Below, piece by piece: positions 36,300 to 46,763 of a DNA stretch of 64,000 bases. The stretch comes from Porphyromonadaceae bacterium COT-184 OH4590 (GTDB lineage Bacteria > Bacteroidota > Bacteroidia > Bacteroidales > Paludibacteraceae): the NCBI GenBank assembly GCA_000768855.1, contig JRAN01000072.1:92077-156076 (forward strand). The letters are read 5' to 3'. Every line of letters starts with the position of its first letter. Within the stretch, counting starts at the first letter, position 1. Under the pieces are notes generated by a model that did no database searches, was not told the DNA's origin, and saw only the letters and a list, made by a program, of their open reading frames with translations. The translations under genes were made by a program, and so were the position numbers.

Positions 36300-37001
36300 T
36301 TAATTAGGGGTTATTTCATAAATATCTTCTTTTTCGATTCCGTGCATATTTATGTAGTTAATAACTATTGTTATGCGTCTTTCATTGGTTTTGTTAATTA
36401 TCTCTGTCATATCCAGTGAAGAGTACACAGGGTAAAATTTTTTCTCGCTATTTGGGGTTTCGCTATTATTGTTTTTTTGCCTTATATATATAGTGAATTT
36501 ATTTTGCGAATACTCTTTTTTGTTTTTATCAAACGAATAAGTAAATGTGTGATTATTCGGATTGACTGATACTATAGAAAAAATAAAATTTAGATATTTA
36601 CCCGAAAAGTATATGTGATTGTACGAAAAATCACTGCTAAAATCGATACCAGAAGTACCCAAGCCTTCGATTTGCTCTAAACTTTCAACAATATTTATTT
36701 TGTAAGTAGCTGACTCTTGCATCATAGTTGCCGACATCTCTCGGTCATAGACTGAGTTTTGGATAGTTGTGCTTTTGCCTACCACAAAAAAACGTTTGCC
36801 CAAGTACTCGTCGGACTTAACCTTGTTTTTTAGTAATATTTTTTTATCCAAATCGTTGAGAATATAATAATCGTTGTTACTTTTGCTGTAAGTCCCATAA
36901 ATAAACACACTCTCATTATTTGGTTTTTGGGGACCATCTACACTACAACTGTTCAATATGCTAGTTGTTAGTACTATTGTGGCTAATAGAAACTTTTTCA
37001 T
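36300..37001 (-). CDS. Lipoprotein, unknown function
   Basis: 233 residues with a lipoprotein signal (VLTTSILNSCS). The mature part is polar and beta-rich, with no motif that I recognise. It is a single-gene unit with a strong terminator; no clear TAnnTTTG box was found just upstream. The 259 bases upstream (37002-37260) hold nothing recognisable. Confidence 0.7.
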   Translation of the reverse strand: MKKFLLATIVLTTSILNSCSVDGPQKPNNESVFIYGTYSKSNNDYYILNDLDKKILLKNKVKSDEYLGKRFFVVGKSTTIQNSVYDREMSATMMQESATYKINIVESLEQIEGLGTSGIDFSSDFSYNHIYFSGKYLNFIFSIVSVNPNNHTFTYSFDKNKKEYSQNKFTIYIRQKNNNSETPNSEKKFYPVYSSLDMTEIINKTNERRITIVINYINMHGIEKEDIYEITPN

Positions 37002-37260
37002 TGGTTAAAATAATGTATGTTTTGTATATAAAAAATTAATAATATCTAAACATAAGACGATATAAAATCAAAAATGTTGCAGAGTAGTCGATTTTTTAAG
37101 AAAGTTTAACTATTTTCGACGTAATTCACTCCCAATTGATAAAAAAAACACAACAAAAATCGTAATATTGCTGTGTTTATATAAGTTTAATTTCAAAAAC
37201 TCAGGTTCTATAAATAATTTTAAGGTAAAGATACTACCAAGGCAGACTACTCGGTTGATT

Positions 37261-37428
37261 TCAATAGTCGAAAAATGTGTAATAGACTATTAACCCTACG
37301 GCAAGTAAAATACCTATGACTCCTGCCCACAAAACGCTTTGGTCTATCTTTTTAGCCCTTTGCTTTGATTTGGCCAGAGTGCGTTTTTTAGGCTTGGTTT
37401 TGGATGTTGATGTTCGTTTTTTTGGCAT
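37261..37428 (-). CDS. Small Lys/Arg-rich single-pass membrane protein downstream of lepA
   Basis: 55 residues. A basic N-terminal half (MPKKRTSTSKTKPKKRTLAK) is followed by one transmembrane helix (WAGVIGILLAVGLIVYYTFF). It starts 14 bases after the lepA stop and so is probably in the lepA transcript. The clean frame, length and topology argue for a real gene. Function unknown. Confidence 0.6.
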   Translation of the reverse strand: MPKKRTSTSKTKPKKRTLAKSKQRAKKIDQSVLWAGVIGILLAVGLIVYYTFFDY

Positions 37429-37442
37429 AAATATTAAGACCT

Positions 37443-39245
37443 TTAATCGAGTTTTAGCACGGCAAGAAATGCCTTTTGCGGTACCTCTACCGAACCAATC
37501 TGTTTCATACGCTTTTTGCCCTTTTTCTGTTTTTCGAGCAGTTTACGCTTACGGCTAATATCACCACCGTAACACTTGGCTGTAACATCCTTACGTACAG
37601 CTTTTATGGTTTCGCGTGCGATGATTTTGGCTCCAATGGCCGCCTGCACTGCTACATCGAATTGCTGGCGGGGTATCAACTCTTTGAGTTTCTCGCACAT
37701 ACGACGTCCTAATGTCTGGGCATTGTCGAAATGGATAAGCGACGACAAAGCATCGACAGGTTCGCCGTTGAGCAAAATATCGAGTTTTACGAGTTTACTC
37801 TCGCGGTAACCATTTGGTTGATAATCAAACGATGCGTAACCTTTGGAGATTGATTTTAGTTTATCGTAAAAGTCAAACACAATTTCGCCCAAAGGCAAGT
37901 CGAATATCAACTCCATACGGTCGGCAGAGATGTAATTTTGCTTTATCAGCTCGCCACGTTTACCAAGGCAGAGTGTCATTATACCGCCTATATAGTCGGC
38001 TTTGGTAATGATTGAGGCTCGTATATAAGGCTCTTCTATTTTCTCTATCAGCATAACGTCTGGCATACCTGCGGGGTTGTGCATCTCAAGTACATCGCCC
38101 TTTTTGGTATATACCTTGTACGAAACATTAGGCACGGTAGTGATAACACTCATATCATACTCTCTATCAAGACGTTCTTGTATTATCTCCATGTGCAACA
38201 TTCCCAAAAATCCGCAACGAAAACCAAAACCTAGCGCCACAGAACTTTCCGGTTCAAAGGTAAGTGAGGCATCGTTGAGTTGCAACTTTTCGATAGATGC
38301 ACGTAAGTCTTCAAAGTCTTCCGTATCAATAGGATACACCCCTGCAAAAAGCATCGGTTTTACATCTTCGAAACCTGCAATAGCCTCTTTACAAGGGTTT
38401 TTGATATGGGTAATGGTATCGCCTACCTTTACCTCTTTAGAGGTTTTTATACCCGAAATAATATAACCCACATTACCTGCCGAGAGTGTCTGAGTCGGTT
38501 GCATATCGAGTCGGAGTATGCCTATTTCATCAGCCTCGTACTCTTTGCCTGTGGCAACAAACTTTACCAAATCGCCTTTGCTCATAGTACCGTTTACGAT
38601 TTTGAAATATGCAATAATACCACGGAACGAATTGAAAACGGAATCGAAAATAAGGCACTGCAACGGTGCATTGGGATCGCCTTGCGGGGCAGGAATACGC
38701 TCAACAATAGCCTCAAGTATGAGGTCAACACCTTCGCCTGTCTTACCACTGGCACGGATTATATCTTCGCGTTTAACGCCCAACATATCAATTAGTTGGT
38801 CTTCAATTTCTTCGGGCATAGCGTTTGGCATATCTATCTTATTGACGATAGGAATAATCTCCAAATCGTGTTCGATAGCCATATATAAGTTGCTAATAGT
38901 TTGTGCCTGAATACCTTGTGTGGCATCGACGATAAGCAAAGCCCCTTCGCAAGCAGCGATAGAACGGCTCACTTCGTACGAAAAATCGACGTGTCCCGGA
39001 GTGTCGATAAGGTTGAGAGTGTAGCTCTCCGGAATACCTTCAGAGCTTGTCTTACGGTAGTTCATCTGAATGGCGTGGCTTTTGATGGTAATGCCTCGCT
39101 CGCGTTCAAGATCCATATTGTCAAGTACTTGAGCCTGTAAGTCCTTAGTCGAAATGGTATTAGTATATTCGAGCAGACGGTCGGCAAGTGTGCTTTTGCC
39201 GTGGTCTATATGTGCTATAATGCAGAAGTTGCGTATGTTTTTCAC
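37443..39245 (-). CDS. lepA: Elongation factor 4 (LepA)
   Basis: 600 residues from the GTG at 39245, which gives the canonical start [19 protein letters not shown]; the TTG four codons upstream is less likely. Motifs: AHIDHGKST (G1), [15 protein letters not shown] (G3), NKIDMP (G4). The C-terminal domain includes [20 protein letters not shown]. The GTPase acts on the ribosome to relieve stalled or misplaced translocation states. It is probably followed in the same operon by a small membrane protein. Confidence 0.96.
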   Translation of the reverse strand: MKNIRNFCIIAHIDHGKSTLADRLLEYTNTISTKDLQAQVLDNMDLERERGITIKSHAIQMNYRKTSSEGIPESYTLNLIDTPGHVDFSYEVSRSIAACEGALLIVDATQGIQAQTISNLYMAIEHDLEIIPIVNKIDMPNAMPEEIEDQLIDMLGVKREDIIRASGKTGEGVDLILEAIVERIPAPQGDPNAPLQCLIFDSVFNSFRGIIAYFKIVNGTMSKGDLVKFVATGKEYEADEIGILRLDMQPTQTLSAGNVGYIISGIKTSKEVKVGDTITHIKNPCKEAIAGFEDVKPMLFAGVYPIDTEDFEDLRASIEKLQLNDASLTFEPESSVALGFGFRCGFLGMLHMEIIQERLDREYDMSVITTVPNVSYKVYTKKGDVLEMHNPAGMPDVMLIEKIEEPYIRASIITKADYIGGIMTLCLGKRGELIKQNYISADRMELIFDLPLGEIVFDFYDKLKSISKGYASFDYQPNGYRESKLVKLDILLNGEPVDALSSLIHFDNAQTLGRRMCEKLKELIPRQQFDVAVQAAIGAKIIARETIKAVRKDVTAKCYGGDISRKRKLLEKQKKGKKRMKQIGSVEVPQKAFLAVLKLD

Positions 39246-39328
39246 TCTAAAATTCAAAAATAATTTAGTAATTAATCTCTTGTAAACAAGCTATTTGCGT
39301 ATAACACAAACGCCTAAAAACGAAAATG

Positions 39329-39336
39329 CAAAGGTA
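39329..39336 (-). promoter_or_regulatory. -7 element of lepA
   Basis: TACCTTTG on the minus strand, about 84 bases before the GTG start. Confidence 0.6.
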
Positions 39337-39530
39337 AGAAAAATTTTTGAGTTTTGGACTGTTTTTGGATATTGGCGATTGGCTGCAAAAAACAGCGGTT
39401 TGTTACACAATATATTTCCACACAAAACCTTACATCCAATACCTACCAACTGCATTGACACCAATAACCTATTTTCCCGATTTTGCTGTTACAATCCCTA
39501 TCTGTGGATATTTAGCGTTAGTATGCAAAG

Positions 39531-39896
39531 TTATTTAAGGGCATATCTTTTGTAAATGTCTATATCTTCCACCTTACGTATAAGTTGATTTTCGCTGTTA
39601 AGAATCTGTTTGTTTTCAATGATTAAGTCGTATAAGTCAAATCCTTGAACAGTTCTTTCAATAATAAAGATACGGTATAATCAGTCCGGTTTTTACCACA
39701 TTAGGAAGCTATTTTTACAGCCTATTCTACAATATTTCAAACTTTGTTTTCGGTTAGATAACCACACCAATAACACCATTTTGTAAGGGCAACAGCTCTA
39801 CGAAGGTCAATGGATTCCCCGAATGATTGTTGTTGCTTGCGTTTTTCCATTATCGTTTGCAACAGCCTCAATAATAAAATAAGTGATTGTGTTCAT
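39531..39896 (-). pseudogene. Decayed gene fragments, unknown
   Basis: Several short frames in succession look protein-like but are broken. A start (MNTITYFIIEAVANDNGKTQ, 39807-39896) ends after 29 codons. A shifted frame reads NPLTFVELLPLQNGVIGVV. A further pair of overlapping frames (DYTVSLLLKELFKDL; LYDLIIENKQILNSENQL) ends at 39531. Together they look like one or two small genes with frameshifts and deletions. The 748-base gap between lepA and the unknown gene at 40006 holds nothing else apart from the lepA promoter. Confidence 0.4.
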
Positions 39897-40005
39897 TTTT
39901 CTTTTTTATCTATTGAATGTTTAAGATATTGTTATAATTAAAATTATTTCCTAAGTTTTGGACTTTAACAATGTGCAAATTTACCATCATCTAAGGAAAA
40001 AATCA

Positions 40006-41025
40006 CTAAAAATCATCGTCTATTGGGAATTCTAATTGTTTTGCCAGCGACAGCATCCAGTCTTTATATTCTTTATGGCATAGAAAGAAAGTATAATAAC
40101 CCAACTGATTTTCAATATTTAAAAGGGTGTAATCAGTTCGGGCTTCGATTTTTTCGGCAATTATTTTCGGGTACAATGTATCTTCTTCGGTGATGCGAAT
40201 TTTTTCTCCCAAACGCTGTTCTATATAATCCATAAAGACATCAATCTCAATAGGAAAGTCGTCATTATAAGTTTCGAGATGTTTTTTGAGTAAAAATTCA
40301 TAATTGATTTGTTGCTGATTGGCATTGCCATAAAACCCTGCTTTTAATAGTTGGTCAATATACTTTTTAGGATTTTGTTTTAGCTTTTTCCATTGATTTT
40401 TAAAAGTTTTCTGCTTTTTGATATTTGCAATAGCGATAAAATCGTCCAAAGCACCATCAAAACCATCAATTTCAGGCTGTTCAGCACTCGGAACGAGGTT
40501 CAGTTCTCGCTCTACCGTTGTTACAGCTTGTTCAAATATTGCCCAAAGTTCCTTATCATCGGCTTCCGAAAGCGGCTCAGCATATTTCATTTCTTGAATA
40601 ATTCCGCCAAAACGATTCTTTGAAACCAAAATTTGGAATGCTTCCTCGCCATTTTCTATAAAAGGTATGGCAAAAAAAGTTCGCACTTCGGCATTTAGCC
40701 CTTTTTTCCTTATTTCTTCGGAAGGTTTGACCAGAAAATAAAACAACAAAAAAGTATGATTTTTCCCATCATTTAATTCCGATTCAGCGAAGGGTGTTAT
40801 GTTACATTTTTTCAAAAATTCTGCAACAAGCATATACAAATTCTCATAACCCTCTCGCTTACATTCGTTTTGATGTTGTTCTAAGTTTTCCTCCAAATCA
40901 AACGGATAGTAATAATCATACACCTCGATACTTGATTTGAAAAGTGAATTATGAATCGTAACCTGCCCAACATTGGCGATACTTTCACGGATTTTTGTCA
41001 GCTTTTCATATAATTTTTGATTCAT
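40006..41025 (-). CDS. Hypothetical protein
   Basis: 339 residues, soluble and acidic, with no signal peptide or membrane segment. Recognisable stretches are YDYYYPFDLEENLEQHQNEC, PLSEADDKELWAIFEQAVTT and the C-terminal LNIENQLGYYTFFLCHKEYK. I do not recognise a family. It lies next to decayed gene fragments and may be accessory. The frame is intact and its composition is normal for a real protein. Confidence 0.6.
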   Translation of the reverse strand: MNQKLYEKLTKIRESIANVGQVTIHNSLFKSSIEVYDYYYPFDLEENLEQHQNECKREGYENLYMLVAEFLKKCNITPFAESELNDGKNHTFLLFYFLVKPSEEIRKKGLNAEVRTFFAIPFIENGEEAFQILVSKNRFGGIIQEMKYAEPLSEADDKELWAIFEQAVTTVERELNLVPSAEQPEIDGFDGALDDFIAIANIKKQKTFKNQWKKLKQNPKKYIDQLLKAGFYGNANQQQINYEFLLKKHLETYNDDFPIEIDVFMDYIEQRLGEKIRITEEDTLYPKIIAEKIEARTDYTLLNIENQLGYYTFFLCHKEYKDWMLSLAKQLEFPIDDDF

Positions 41026-41292
41026 TTTGTTTGTTTTTGGGCTTATTTAGGGCAAGATAATTTTATCGGGGTTTCGTGAAATTTTTGAGCAAAATTAGGT
41101 ATAAATTTTTATTTAACAATGCAAAAAATAAAAAATAATCGTTAGATTCAAACAATTATTTCGTTATAATCAAACTAACTTAGGAGTATTTTATATGATA
41201 ATTGATACAGTCAATTATCAATACGCTGCTTTTCAAAAATAATTTACTAATTTCGCAAGTATAAAAAATTAATTTTAATAAACTTTTTTAGT

Positions 41293-42957
41293 ATGAAAAC
41301 CGACATTCAAATAGCAAGAGAGACTACTCTGAAAGAGATAGGCGACATAGCCGAAAGCATAGGCATTAAAAGCAAACATATTCACAATTACGGGCAATAT
41401 ATGGCAAAAATACCTGCCGATAAGCTCAACAACGAAAAGATAAAAAAGAGCAATCTGATATTGGTAACTGCTATCACTCCTACCAAAACAGGTGTGGGCA
41501 AAACTACTGTATCTATAGGTCTTGCTTTAGGGTTAAACAAGATAGGTAAACGTGCTATTGTGGCACTTCGCGAGCCATCACTCGGTCCCGTATTCGGTAT
41601 GAAGGGCGGTGCTGCCGGTGGTGGATATTCACAGGTTTTACCAATGGAAAATATTAACCTTCACTTTACAGGCGATTTTCACGCTATCACTTCGGCACAC
41701 AACACTATTTCAGCTATGTTGGACAACTATATCTACCAACCAAACGCCGAAAAGATACTCAAAGAGGTGGTTTGGAAACGTGTCCTCGACGTAAACGACC
41801 GAAATCTGCGTTATGTAGTTACCGGGCTTAACGGCTCTGCTAATGGTGTTACACAAGAGTCGGGGTTCGATATTACTGCTGCCTCGGAGCTTATGGCTAT
41901 ACTTTGCCTTGCCGAAAATTTGGACGACCTTCGTCGCCGTATCGACAATATAGTATTGGCTTACACTTATACGGGCGAGCCTTTTACGGTGAAAGATTTG
42001 GGTATCGGAGGTGCTATCACGGTATTACTCAAAGATGCTCTCAACCCAAACCTTGTACAGACAACCGAAAACACTGCTGCCTTTGTTCACGGAGGACCAT
42101 TTGCCAATATAGCTCACGGCTGCAACTCTGTGTTGGCTACCAAAATGGCTATGACATACGGCGACTATGTGATTACCGAATCGGGCTTTGGTGCCGACCT
42201 CGGTGCCGAAAAGTTTTTCAATATCAAGTGTCGCAAAAGCGGTTTGCAACCAAAGGCAACTGTTATAGTGGCTACCGCACAAGGGCTTAAGATGCACGGA
42301 GGTACTCCTGCCGAAAATATCAAGCAAGAGGATATAGAAGGGCTTACCAAGGGGTTGGACAATCTACAAAAGCATCTCGATAACCTCAACAAATTTGGGC
42401 AGACTGTGCTGGTGGCCTTCAATCGCTTCCCATCCGATACGGAGAAGGAGATAGATATTGTCCGCTCATATTGCCAAAAGCAGGGAGTGCGTTTTGCTCT
42501 AAACGAGGGCTTTACCGACGGAGGTAATGGAGCTATCGACTTGGCACGTCAGGTGGTAGATGCTGTAGAAAACAGTCCTTCGAAACCGTTAGAACTTACC
42601 TACACCGACGACGATTCGGTAAAGACTAAAATAGAAAAAATCGCCCTCAATATATACGGTGCTCGCGATGTTGTCTTTGGCGAAAAGGCTATTAAGGTAT
42701 TGAACAAGATAAAAGGTACCGACATCGACCATATGCCTGTGTGTATAGCCAAAACACAATACTCGTTTTCGGCTGACTCTAAGGCTTATGGAGTAGCCAA
42801 AGATTTCAGGTTTAAAGTTAATGAGTTGGTGATAAACAAGGGGGCAGAGTTTGTGGTTGCCATTGCAGGTGAGATGATGCGTATGCCCGGACTACCTAAA
42901 GACCCGCAGGCACGTTATATAGACATTGTCGATGGGCAGATTGAAGGACTTAGTTAG
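41293..42957 (+). CDS. fhs: Formate--tetrahydrofolate ligase
   Basis: 554 residues, the family length. The P-loop [50 protein letters not shown] and [11 protein letters not shown] are the family signatures. It makes 10-formyl-THF from formate, THF and ATP, feeding purine synthesis and C1 metabolism. It is a single-gene unit. A TAATTTCG box about 45 bases upstream is a near match to the -7 element. Confidence 0.96.
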   Translation: MKTDIQIARETTLKEIGDIAESIGIKSKHIHNYGQYMAKIPADKLNNEKIKKSNLILVTAITPTKTGVGKTTVSIGLALGLNKIGKRAIVALREPSLGPVFGMKGGAAGGGYSQVLPMENINLHFTGDFHAITSAHNTISAMLDNYIYQPNAEKILKEVVWKRVLDVNDRNLRYVVTGLNGSANGVTQESGFDITAASELMAILCLAENLDDLRRRIDNIVLAYTYTGEPFTVKDLGIGGAITVLLKDALNPNLVQTTENTAAFVHGGPFANIAHGCNSVLATKMAMTYGDYVITESGFGADLGAEKFFNIKCRKSGLQPKATVIVATAQGLKMHGGTPAENIKQEDIEGLTKGLDNLQKHLDNLNKFGQTVLVAFNRFPSDTEKEIDIVRSYCQKQGVRFALNEGFTDGGNGAIDLARQVVDAVENSPSKPLELTYTDDDSVKTKIEKIALNIYGARDVVFGEKAIKVLNKIKGTDIDHMPVCIAKTQYSFSADSKAYGVAKDFRFKVNELVINKGAEFVVAIAGEMMRMPGLPKDPQARYIDIVDGQIEGLS

Positions 42958-42980
42958 AGTTAGATGTTAGGGTTTAGGTT

Positions 42981-43039
42981 TCTGGGGTTGAGTATAATAT
43001 ATGCATAGTGATGAAACAATTAAAACTCTCAACCCCAGA
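42981..43039 (+). terminator. Long-loop inverted repeat after fhs
   Basis: TCTGGGGTTGAG (42981-42992) is perfectly complementary to CTCAACCCCAGA (43028-43039) across a 35-base loop, followed by CACTTTTTTAT. It probably terminates fhs. Confidence 0.55.
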
Positions 43040-43106
43040 CACTTTTTTATCCCAAATTATGCATTAGAAAAAAATCCGGAGTGTCGAGAATGTGAGGAAA
43101 TAGGTG

Positions 43107-43136
43107 TTAGGCGGCCAAAACCCAAAACCCGCCTAA
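43107..43136. repeat. Small inverted repeat
   Basis: TTAGGCGG (43107-43114) pairs with CCGCCTAA (43129-43136). It lies in the 356-base gap between fhs and the duplicated repeat-protein genes. No other content was seen in that gap apart from the inverted repeat at 42981 and the promoter at 43235. Confidence 0.4.
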
Positions 43137-43234
43137 ACAAAAATATCCTCTATTATATCTCAGATAGTTGATTTTTTGACTGCTTGACAGATTTATAATA
43201 TTTTCCGACTTATAGCTTATTTTTTATAAAAAAA

Positions 43235-43265
43235 TTGGAAATTAATTTTTGTTTGATTATATTTG
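43235..43265 (+). promoter_or_regulatory. Promoter of the first duplicated LRR gene
   Basis: TTG at 43235-43237 and TATATTTG at 43258-43265, spaced by 20 bp, 48 bases before the ATG at 43314. Confidence 0.55.
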
Positions 43266-43313
43266 TGGCGTGAAATATTACTTTATAAACTTTAAACTAT
43301 TTTTTTTACGGAC

Positions 43314-44726
43314 ATGAAAAACATTTTATTAAAATCAAAGATGACTCTCGCCTTTACAGTGGCGATGATTTTGACAGGTGCCGCAAATATGCAGGCACAG
43401 AGTGTAAACATGAACCGCTATATTACCGTTAATGTACAGAGCGGGGCACAAATTAGTATCTATTTCAGAGCTGCATCAGCCGGTACTCCCATACGTATAG
43501 TAAGCGGTTCCAACATCTATGATATCACCGCAGGCACCTCATTGACAGGCTCCCAAAACTATACTGCCGGCAGCTCTGAAATGACCTTATACGGAGATAT
43601 TACCGGGATTATTTGCAGTGAAAACGACGAAAATGTTACGGCTATTGATGTAAGTAACAATACACAATTGGATTTGCTGTCCTGTTATGCAAACCGACTT
43701 TCTAATCTTGATGTAAGTACAAACACGGCTTTGACAACTTTGGAATGTTCATACAATCAATTATCCGATCTTAATGTAAGCAACAATACACAATTGACAA
43801 TATTATCTTGCCACAACAATCAGATTACGACTCTTGATGTAAGCCAAAATAGACAGTTAACAAAATTGTTCTGTCACAAAAATCTGCTATCGGCTCTTGA
43901 TGTGAGTAACAATACGGCTTTGATTTACTTGTATTGCTCACACAATCGACTAACTAATATTGATGTAAGCAATAATACGGCTTTAACAAAACTCTCCTGC
44001 TCCGACAACGGACTTACTGCTCTTGATATAAGCCGGAATAAGCAATTGACTCTGTTGGCTTGTTCGAATAATGAGATTTCTGCTCTTGATATAAGCAGCC
44101 ATATACAATTGATGCAGTTATATTGCTCCAAAAACAGACTGACTGAGCTTAATATAAGCAACAATCCGTCTTTGACCGATTTGTACTGCTACGACAATCG
44201 ACTTACTTCATTTGATGTAAGCAATAATACACGATTGCTGGCTTCTGCCTGCTTTGGCAATCAACTGGATGACTGTGCTTTGGATGCTCTTTTCCGCTCG
44301 CTGTCGCAACGTCGGACAAGCGACAATGCAAAAATCTATATCAAAAACGGAGCTTCCGAAACAAACACCGGAGCGGACGGTTGTCGCACCCCGATAGCCA
44401 ATGCCAAAAACTGGAAGGTGCTGGATTATAACAATGGTTCCGTATCGGAGATTAACAATACCGACTTTACCTGCCAAACAAGCGACTTAAAGGATGTAGG
44501 GCAGCCGCTTACCCTCACCCTCTACCCAAATCCCATATATGATATTCTCCATATCGAGGCAGATGGCGAAGTCCTAAGCATACGTGTATATAATATATAC
44601 AGCACAGAGGTAGCCTCTGCTGCCGGCACAAATCAAATCGACCTGTCGAGCCTGCCTACCGGTGTATATGCGGTGCGTGTAATTACCGACAAAGGTATCG
44701 ACACGCAGCGTGTGGTGAAGAGGTAA
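43314..44726 (+). CDS. Leucine-rich-repeat surface protein with T9SS type A sorting domain (copy 1)
   Basis: 470 residues. A signal peptide (MILTGAANMQAQ) precedes about ten 21-residue repeats of the form LSNLDVSTNTALTTLECSYN, with a regular Cys at the C of each strand, like internalin/BspA-type solenoids. The C-terminal 75 residues (LTLYPNPIYDILHIEADGE; GVYAVRVITDKG) are a T9SS type A domain. It is probably a surface-attached binding protein. The first 110 bases of the gene and about 150 bases after it are closely repeated in the next gene, so the two arose by tandem duplication. Confidence 0.85.
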   Translation: MKNILLKSKMTLAFTVAMILTGAANMQAQSVNMNRYITVNVQSGAQISIYFRAASAGTPIRIVSGSNIYDITAGTSLTGSQNYTAGSSEMTLYGDITGIICSENDENVTAIDVSNNTQLDLLSCYANRLSNLDVSTNTALTTLECSYNQLSDLNVSNNTQLTILSCHNNQITTLDVSQNRQLTKLFCHKNLLSALDVSNNTALIYLYCSHNRLTNIDVSNNTALTKLSCSDNGLTALDISRNKQLTLLACSNNEISALDISSHIQLMQLYCSKNRLTELNISNNPSLTDLYCYDNRLTSFDVSNNTRLLASACFGNQLDDCALDALFRSLSQRRTSDNAKIYIKNGASETNTGADGCRTPIANAKNWKVLDYNNGSVSEINNTDFTCQTSDLKDVGQPLTLTLYPNPIYDILHIEADGEVLSIRVYNIYSTEVASAAGTNQIDLSSLPTGVYAVRVITDKGIDTQRVVKR

Positions 44727-44880
44727 GTCAGTTATTAGGGGTTGGTTATTGACTTGTAAGTGTTTTTATTCAATACCCAATTCCTTTTAGGATGCTTCCT
44801 GACAACATTGCGGGAAGGAGTTGTAACATCGCAAAACTCGGTCCTCAACCCTCAAAACCTGAATTAATCAACTACAAAAC
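44727..44880 (+). repeat. Downstream flank of copy 1, repeated after copy 2
   Basis: This segment (with GACTTGTAAGTG, TTGCGGGAAGGAGTTGTAAC) recurs at 46137-46280 with scattered differences. It marks the duplicated unit as gene plus 3' flank. In the second copy the same place reads TAACTTTG. Confidence 0.75.
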
Positions 44881-44906
44881 AAATAAACCTTTAAATCTTA
44901 TAAACC

Positions 44907-46136
44907 ATGAAAAACATTTTATTAAAACCAATGATGACTCTCGCCTTTACAGTGGCGATAATTTTGACGGGTGCTGCAAATATGCAGGCACAGAGTGTAA
45001 ATATGAGCCGCTATATCATACTTACCGTCCGTAGCGAGCAACAGATACAGTTAAGTATTAGAGCTGAGGCGGCAAATACTCCCATACGTATAGTAAGCGG
45101 AAGCAATACACAGGATATAACGGTCGGCATCGACTGGACAGGCTCTCAAACCTATACTACTGATGGCAATACAATGACTCTGTATGGAGATATTATCGGA
45201 TTTATTTGCAGCAACAACAATTCAAAGATTACTGACGTTGATGTGAGCCGGAATACGCAATTGACAATATTGGCTTGTTCGAATAATGAGATTTCTAATC
45301 TTGATATAAGTCAACATACACAATTGATAAAATTATATTGCTCCAAAAATCAACTCACTACTCTTGATATAAGAAACAATACGCAATTGGAAGAATTATA
45401 TTGCGCTAACAATCAACTCACTACTCTTGATATAAGCAATAACACGGTTTTGACGGGATTGTTTTGTTACAATAACCAATTCACTACTTTAGATATAAGT
45501 AAAAATACGGCTTTGAAGAAATTGTATTGTCAGAATAACCAAATCACTGATCTTGATTTAAACCAAAATACGCAGTTGAAAGAGTTGTATTGTCAGAATA
45601 ATAAACTCTCTGCTCTTGATGTAAGTCGAAATGTGCAATTGCTACAATTATGCTGCTACAACCTAAATCTTTCTACCTCCGGTATAGATTCGATTTACTG
45701 TTATCTACCCGACTATGCAGGAAAGTCGATAGTAGGCTATATATATCCTGTTTATGGTGCATCTTCTGCCAATCACGCTACAGTAATGGCTTCTACTAAA
45801 GGTAATGCCACCGCCAAAAATTGGAAGGTACAGTATTTTTCGAACTATAAAGATATACCTGCTACCTCAGGCAGTTTTGTATGTCCTAACACAAGTACGG
45901 AAACAATATCTGCTCCGGTAGCGGTATCGCTATACCCCAATCCGGTAAAAGACCTACTCTATGCCGAAGCAGATGGCAAAGTCCGCAGCATACGCTTATA
46001 TAATATATACGGCACGGAGGTAGCCTCCACTGCCGGTACGAAGCAAATCGACCTGTCGAGCCTACCCCCCGGTGTATATGCCGTATGTGTAGAGACCGAC
46101 AAAGGTATCAGTGTGCAGCGTGTGGTGAAGAGGTAA
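44907..46136 (+). CDS. Leucine-rich-repeat surface protein with T9SS type A sorting domain (copy 2)
   Basis: 409 residues. The signal peptide is almost identical to copy 1, then about seven 21-residue repeats (LTTLDISNNTVLTGLFCYNN), three fewer than copy 1. A non-repeat stretch follows (about 250-330), then the sorting domain VSLYPNPVKDLLYAEADGKV. The difference in repeat number and the diverged non-repeat stretch suggest expansion or contraction of the solenoid since duplication. Confidence 0.85.
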   Translation: MKNILLKPMMTLAFTVAIILTGAANMQAQSVNMSRYIILTVRSEQQIQLSIRAEAANTPIRIVSGSNTQDITVGIDWTGSQTYTTDGNTMTLYGDIIGFICSNNNSKITDVDVSRNTQLTILACSNNEISNLDISQHTQLIKLYCSKNQLTTLDIRNNTQLEELYCANNQLTTLDISNNTVLTGLFCYNNQFTTLDISKNTALKKLYCQNNQITDLDLNQNTQLKELYCQNNKLSALDVSRNVQLLQLCCYNLNLSTSGIDSIYCYLPDYAGKSIVGYIYPVYGASSANHATVMASTKGNATAKNWKVQYFSNYKDIPATSGSFVCPNTSTETISAPVAVSLYPNPVKDLLYAEADGKVRSIRLYNIYGTEVASTAGTKQIDLSSLPPGVYAVCVETDKGISVQRVVKR

Positions 46137-46280
46137 GTTAGGTATTAGGTGTTGGTTATCGACTTGTAAGTGTTTTTTATTCAACACCTAATCCCTTTTA
46201 GAGTACTTCCTAACAACGTTGCGGGAAGGAGTTGTAACTTTGCAAAAACCAATCTCCAACCCAAATACACAAAATCTAAA
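46137..46280 (+). repeat. Downstream flank of copy 2, matching 44727-44880
   Basis: Same order of words as the first flank (GACTTGTAAGTG, TTGCGGGAAGGAGTTGTAAC). Here the sequence after the block reads GTAACTTTGC, creating a -7-like element, where copy 1 has GTAACATCGC. Confidence 0.7.
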
Positions 46281-46394
46281 ATAGTCAACCCTTAAAAAAC
46301 AAACAACTCTTTATTGATCAATAAATTAACTATAATTTCTCTTGTATATATCTACAAGATTTTGTAAATTCTAAAGAAAAACTTGCAAAACAAT

Positions 46395-46652
46395 ATGTTG
46401 GGAAAATCTCAAAATCAGTCACAATATTCGCTTTTTTTCTCATTGGCAAGCACTTTGAATCATAAACATCCACTGTTTATTTTAATGGAAAAAGTTGATT
46501 GGACGATGTTCGAGGAAGACATCGAACTTATTTTCAAAGAAAGTATTCGCATCAACGGAGATGATTTGGAAGATAAGGATATCTACATAGACAGGACGGT
46601 TCAGAAAAAGAACATTACCTTTCCCACGGATGATAAATTGGCAAAATTTTAA
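46395..46652 (+). pseudogene. IS5/IS1182-type transposase remnant, internally deleted
   Basis: 86 codons from the ATG. The first 45 (MLGKSQNQSQYSLFFSLAST, then VDWTMFEEDIE) resemble the N-terminus of Bacteroidetes IS5-group transposases. The last 20 (VQKKNITFPTDDKLAKF) resemble an internal motif from well into the catalytic domain. The DDE region between is gone. No inverted repeats were identified. It is a scar next to the duplicated LRR genes. Confidence 0.6.
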
Positions 46653-46736
46653 GGTATTTAGGTAATTTCTATGTGATACAATAAAAAGCCCAAACAAAAA
46701 ATATTAATTTGTAATATATAATTCATTTTTGTTTTG

Positions 46737-46744
46737 TACTTTTG
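46737..46744 (+). promoter_or_regulatory. -7 element for the fumarase genes
   Basis: TACTTTTG, matching TAnnTTTG, 19 bases before the ATG at 46764. It excludes the in-frame start 30 bases further upstream. Confidence 0.6.
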
Positions 46745-46763
46745 CCGAAAATTTTTTAGAAAA

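Noticed and set aside
39246-39257. TTG start for lepA
   Set aside because: The GTG at 39245 gives the conserved MKNIRNF start; the extra four residues are not family-like.
42981-43039. Transposon terminal inverted repeats
   Set aside because: The perfect 12-bp arms are 35 bases apart with a T-run after them just downstream of fhs; a terminator explains them better.
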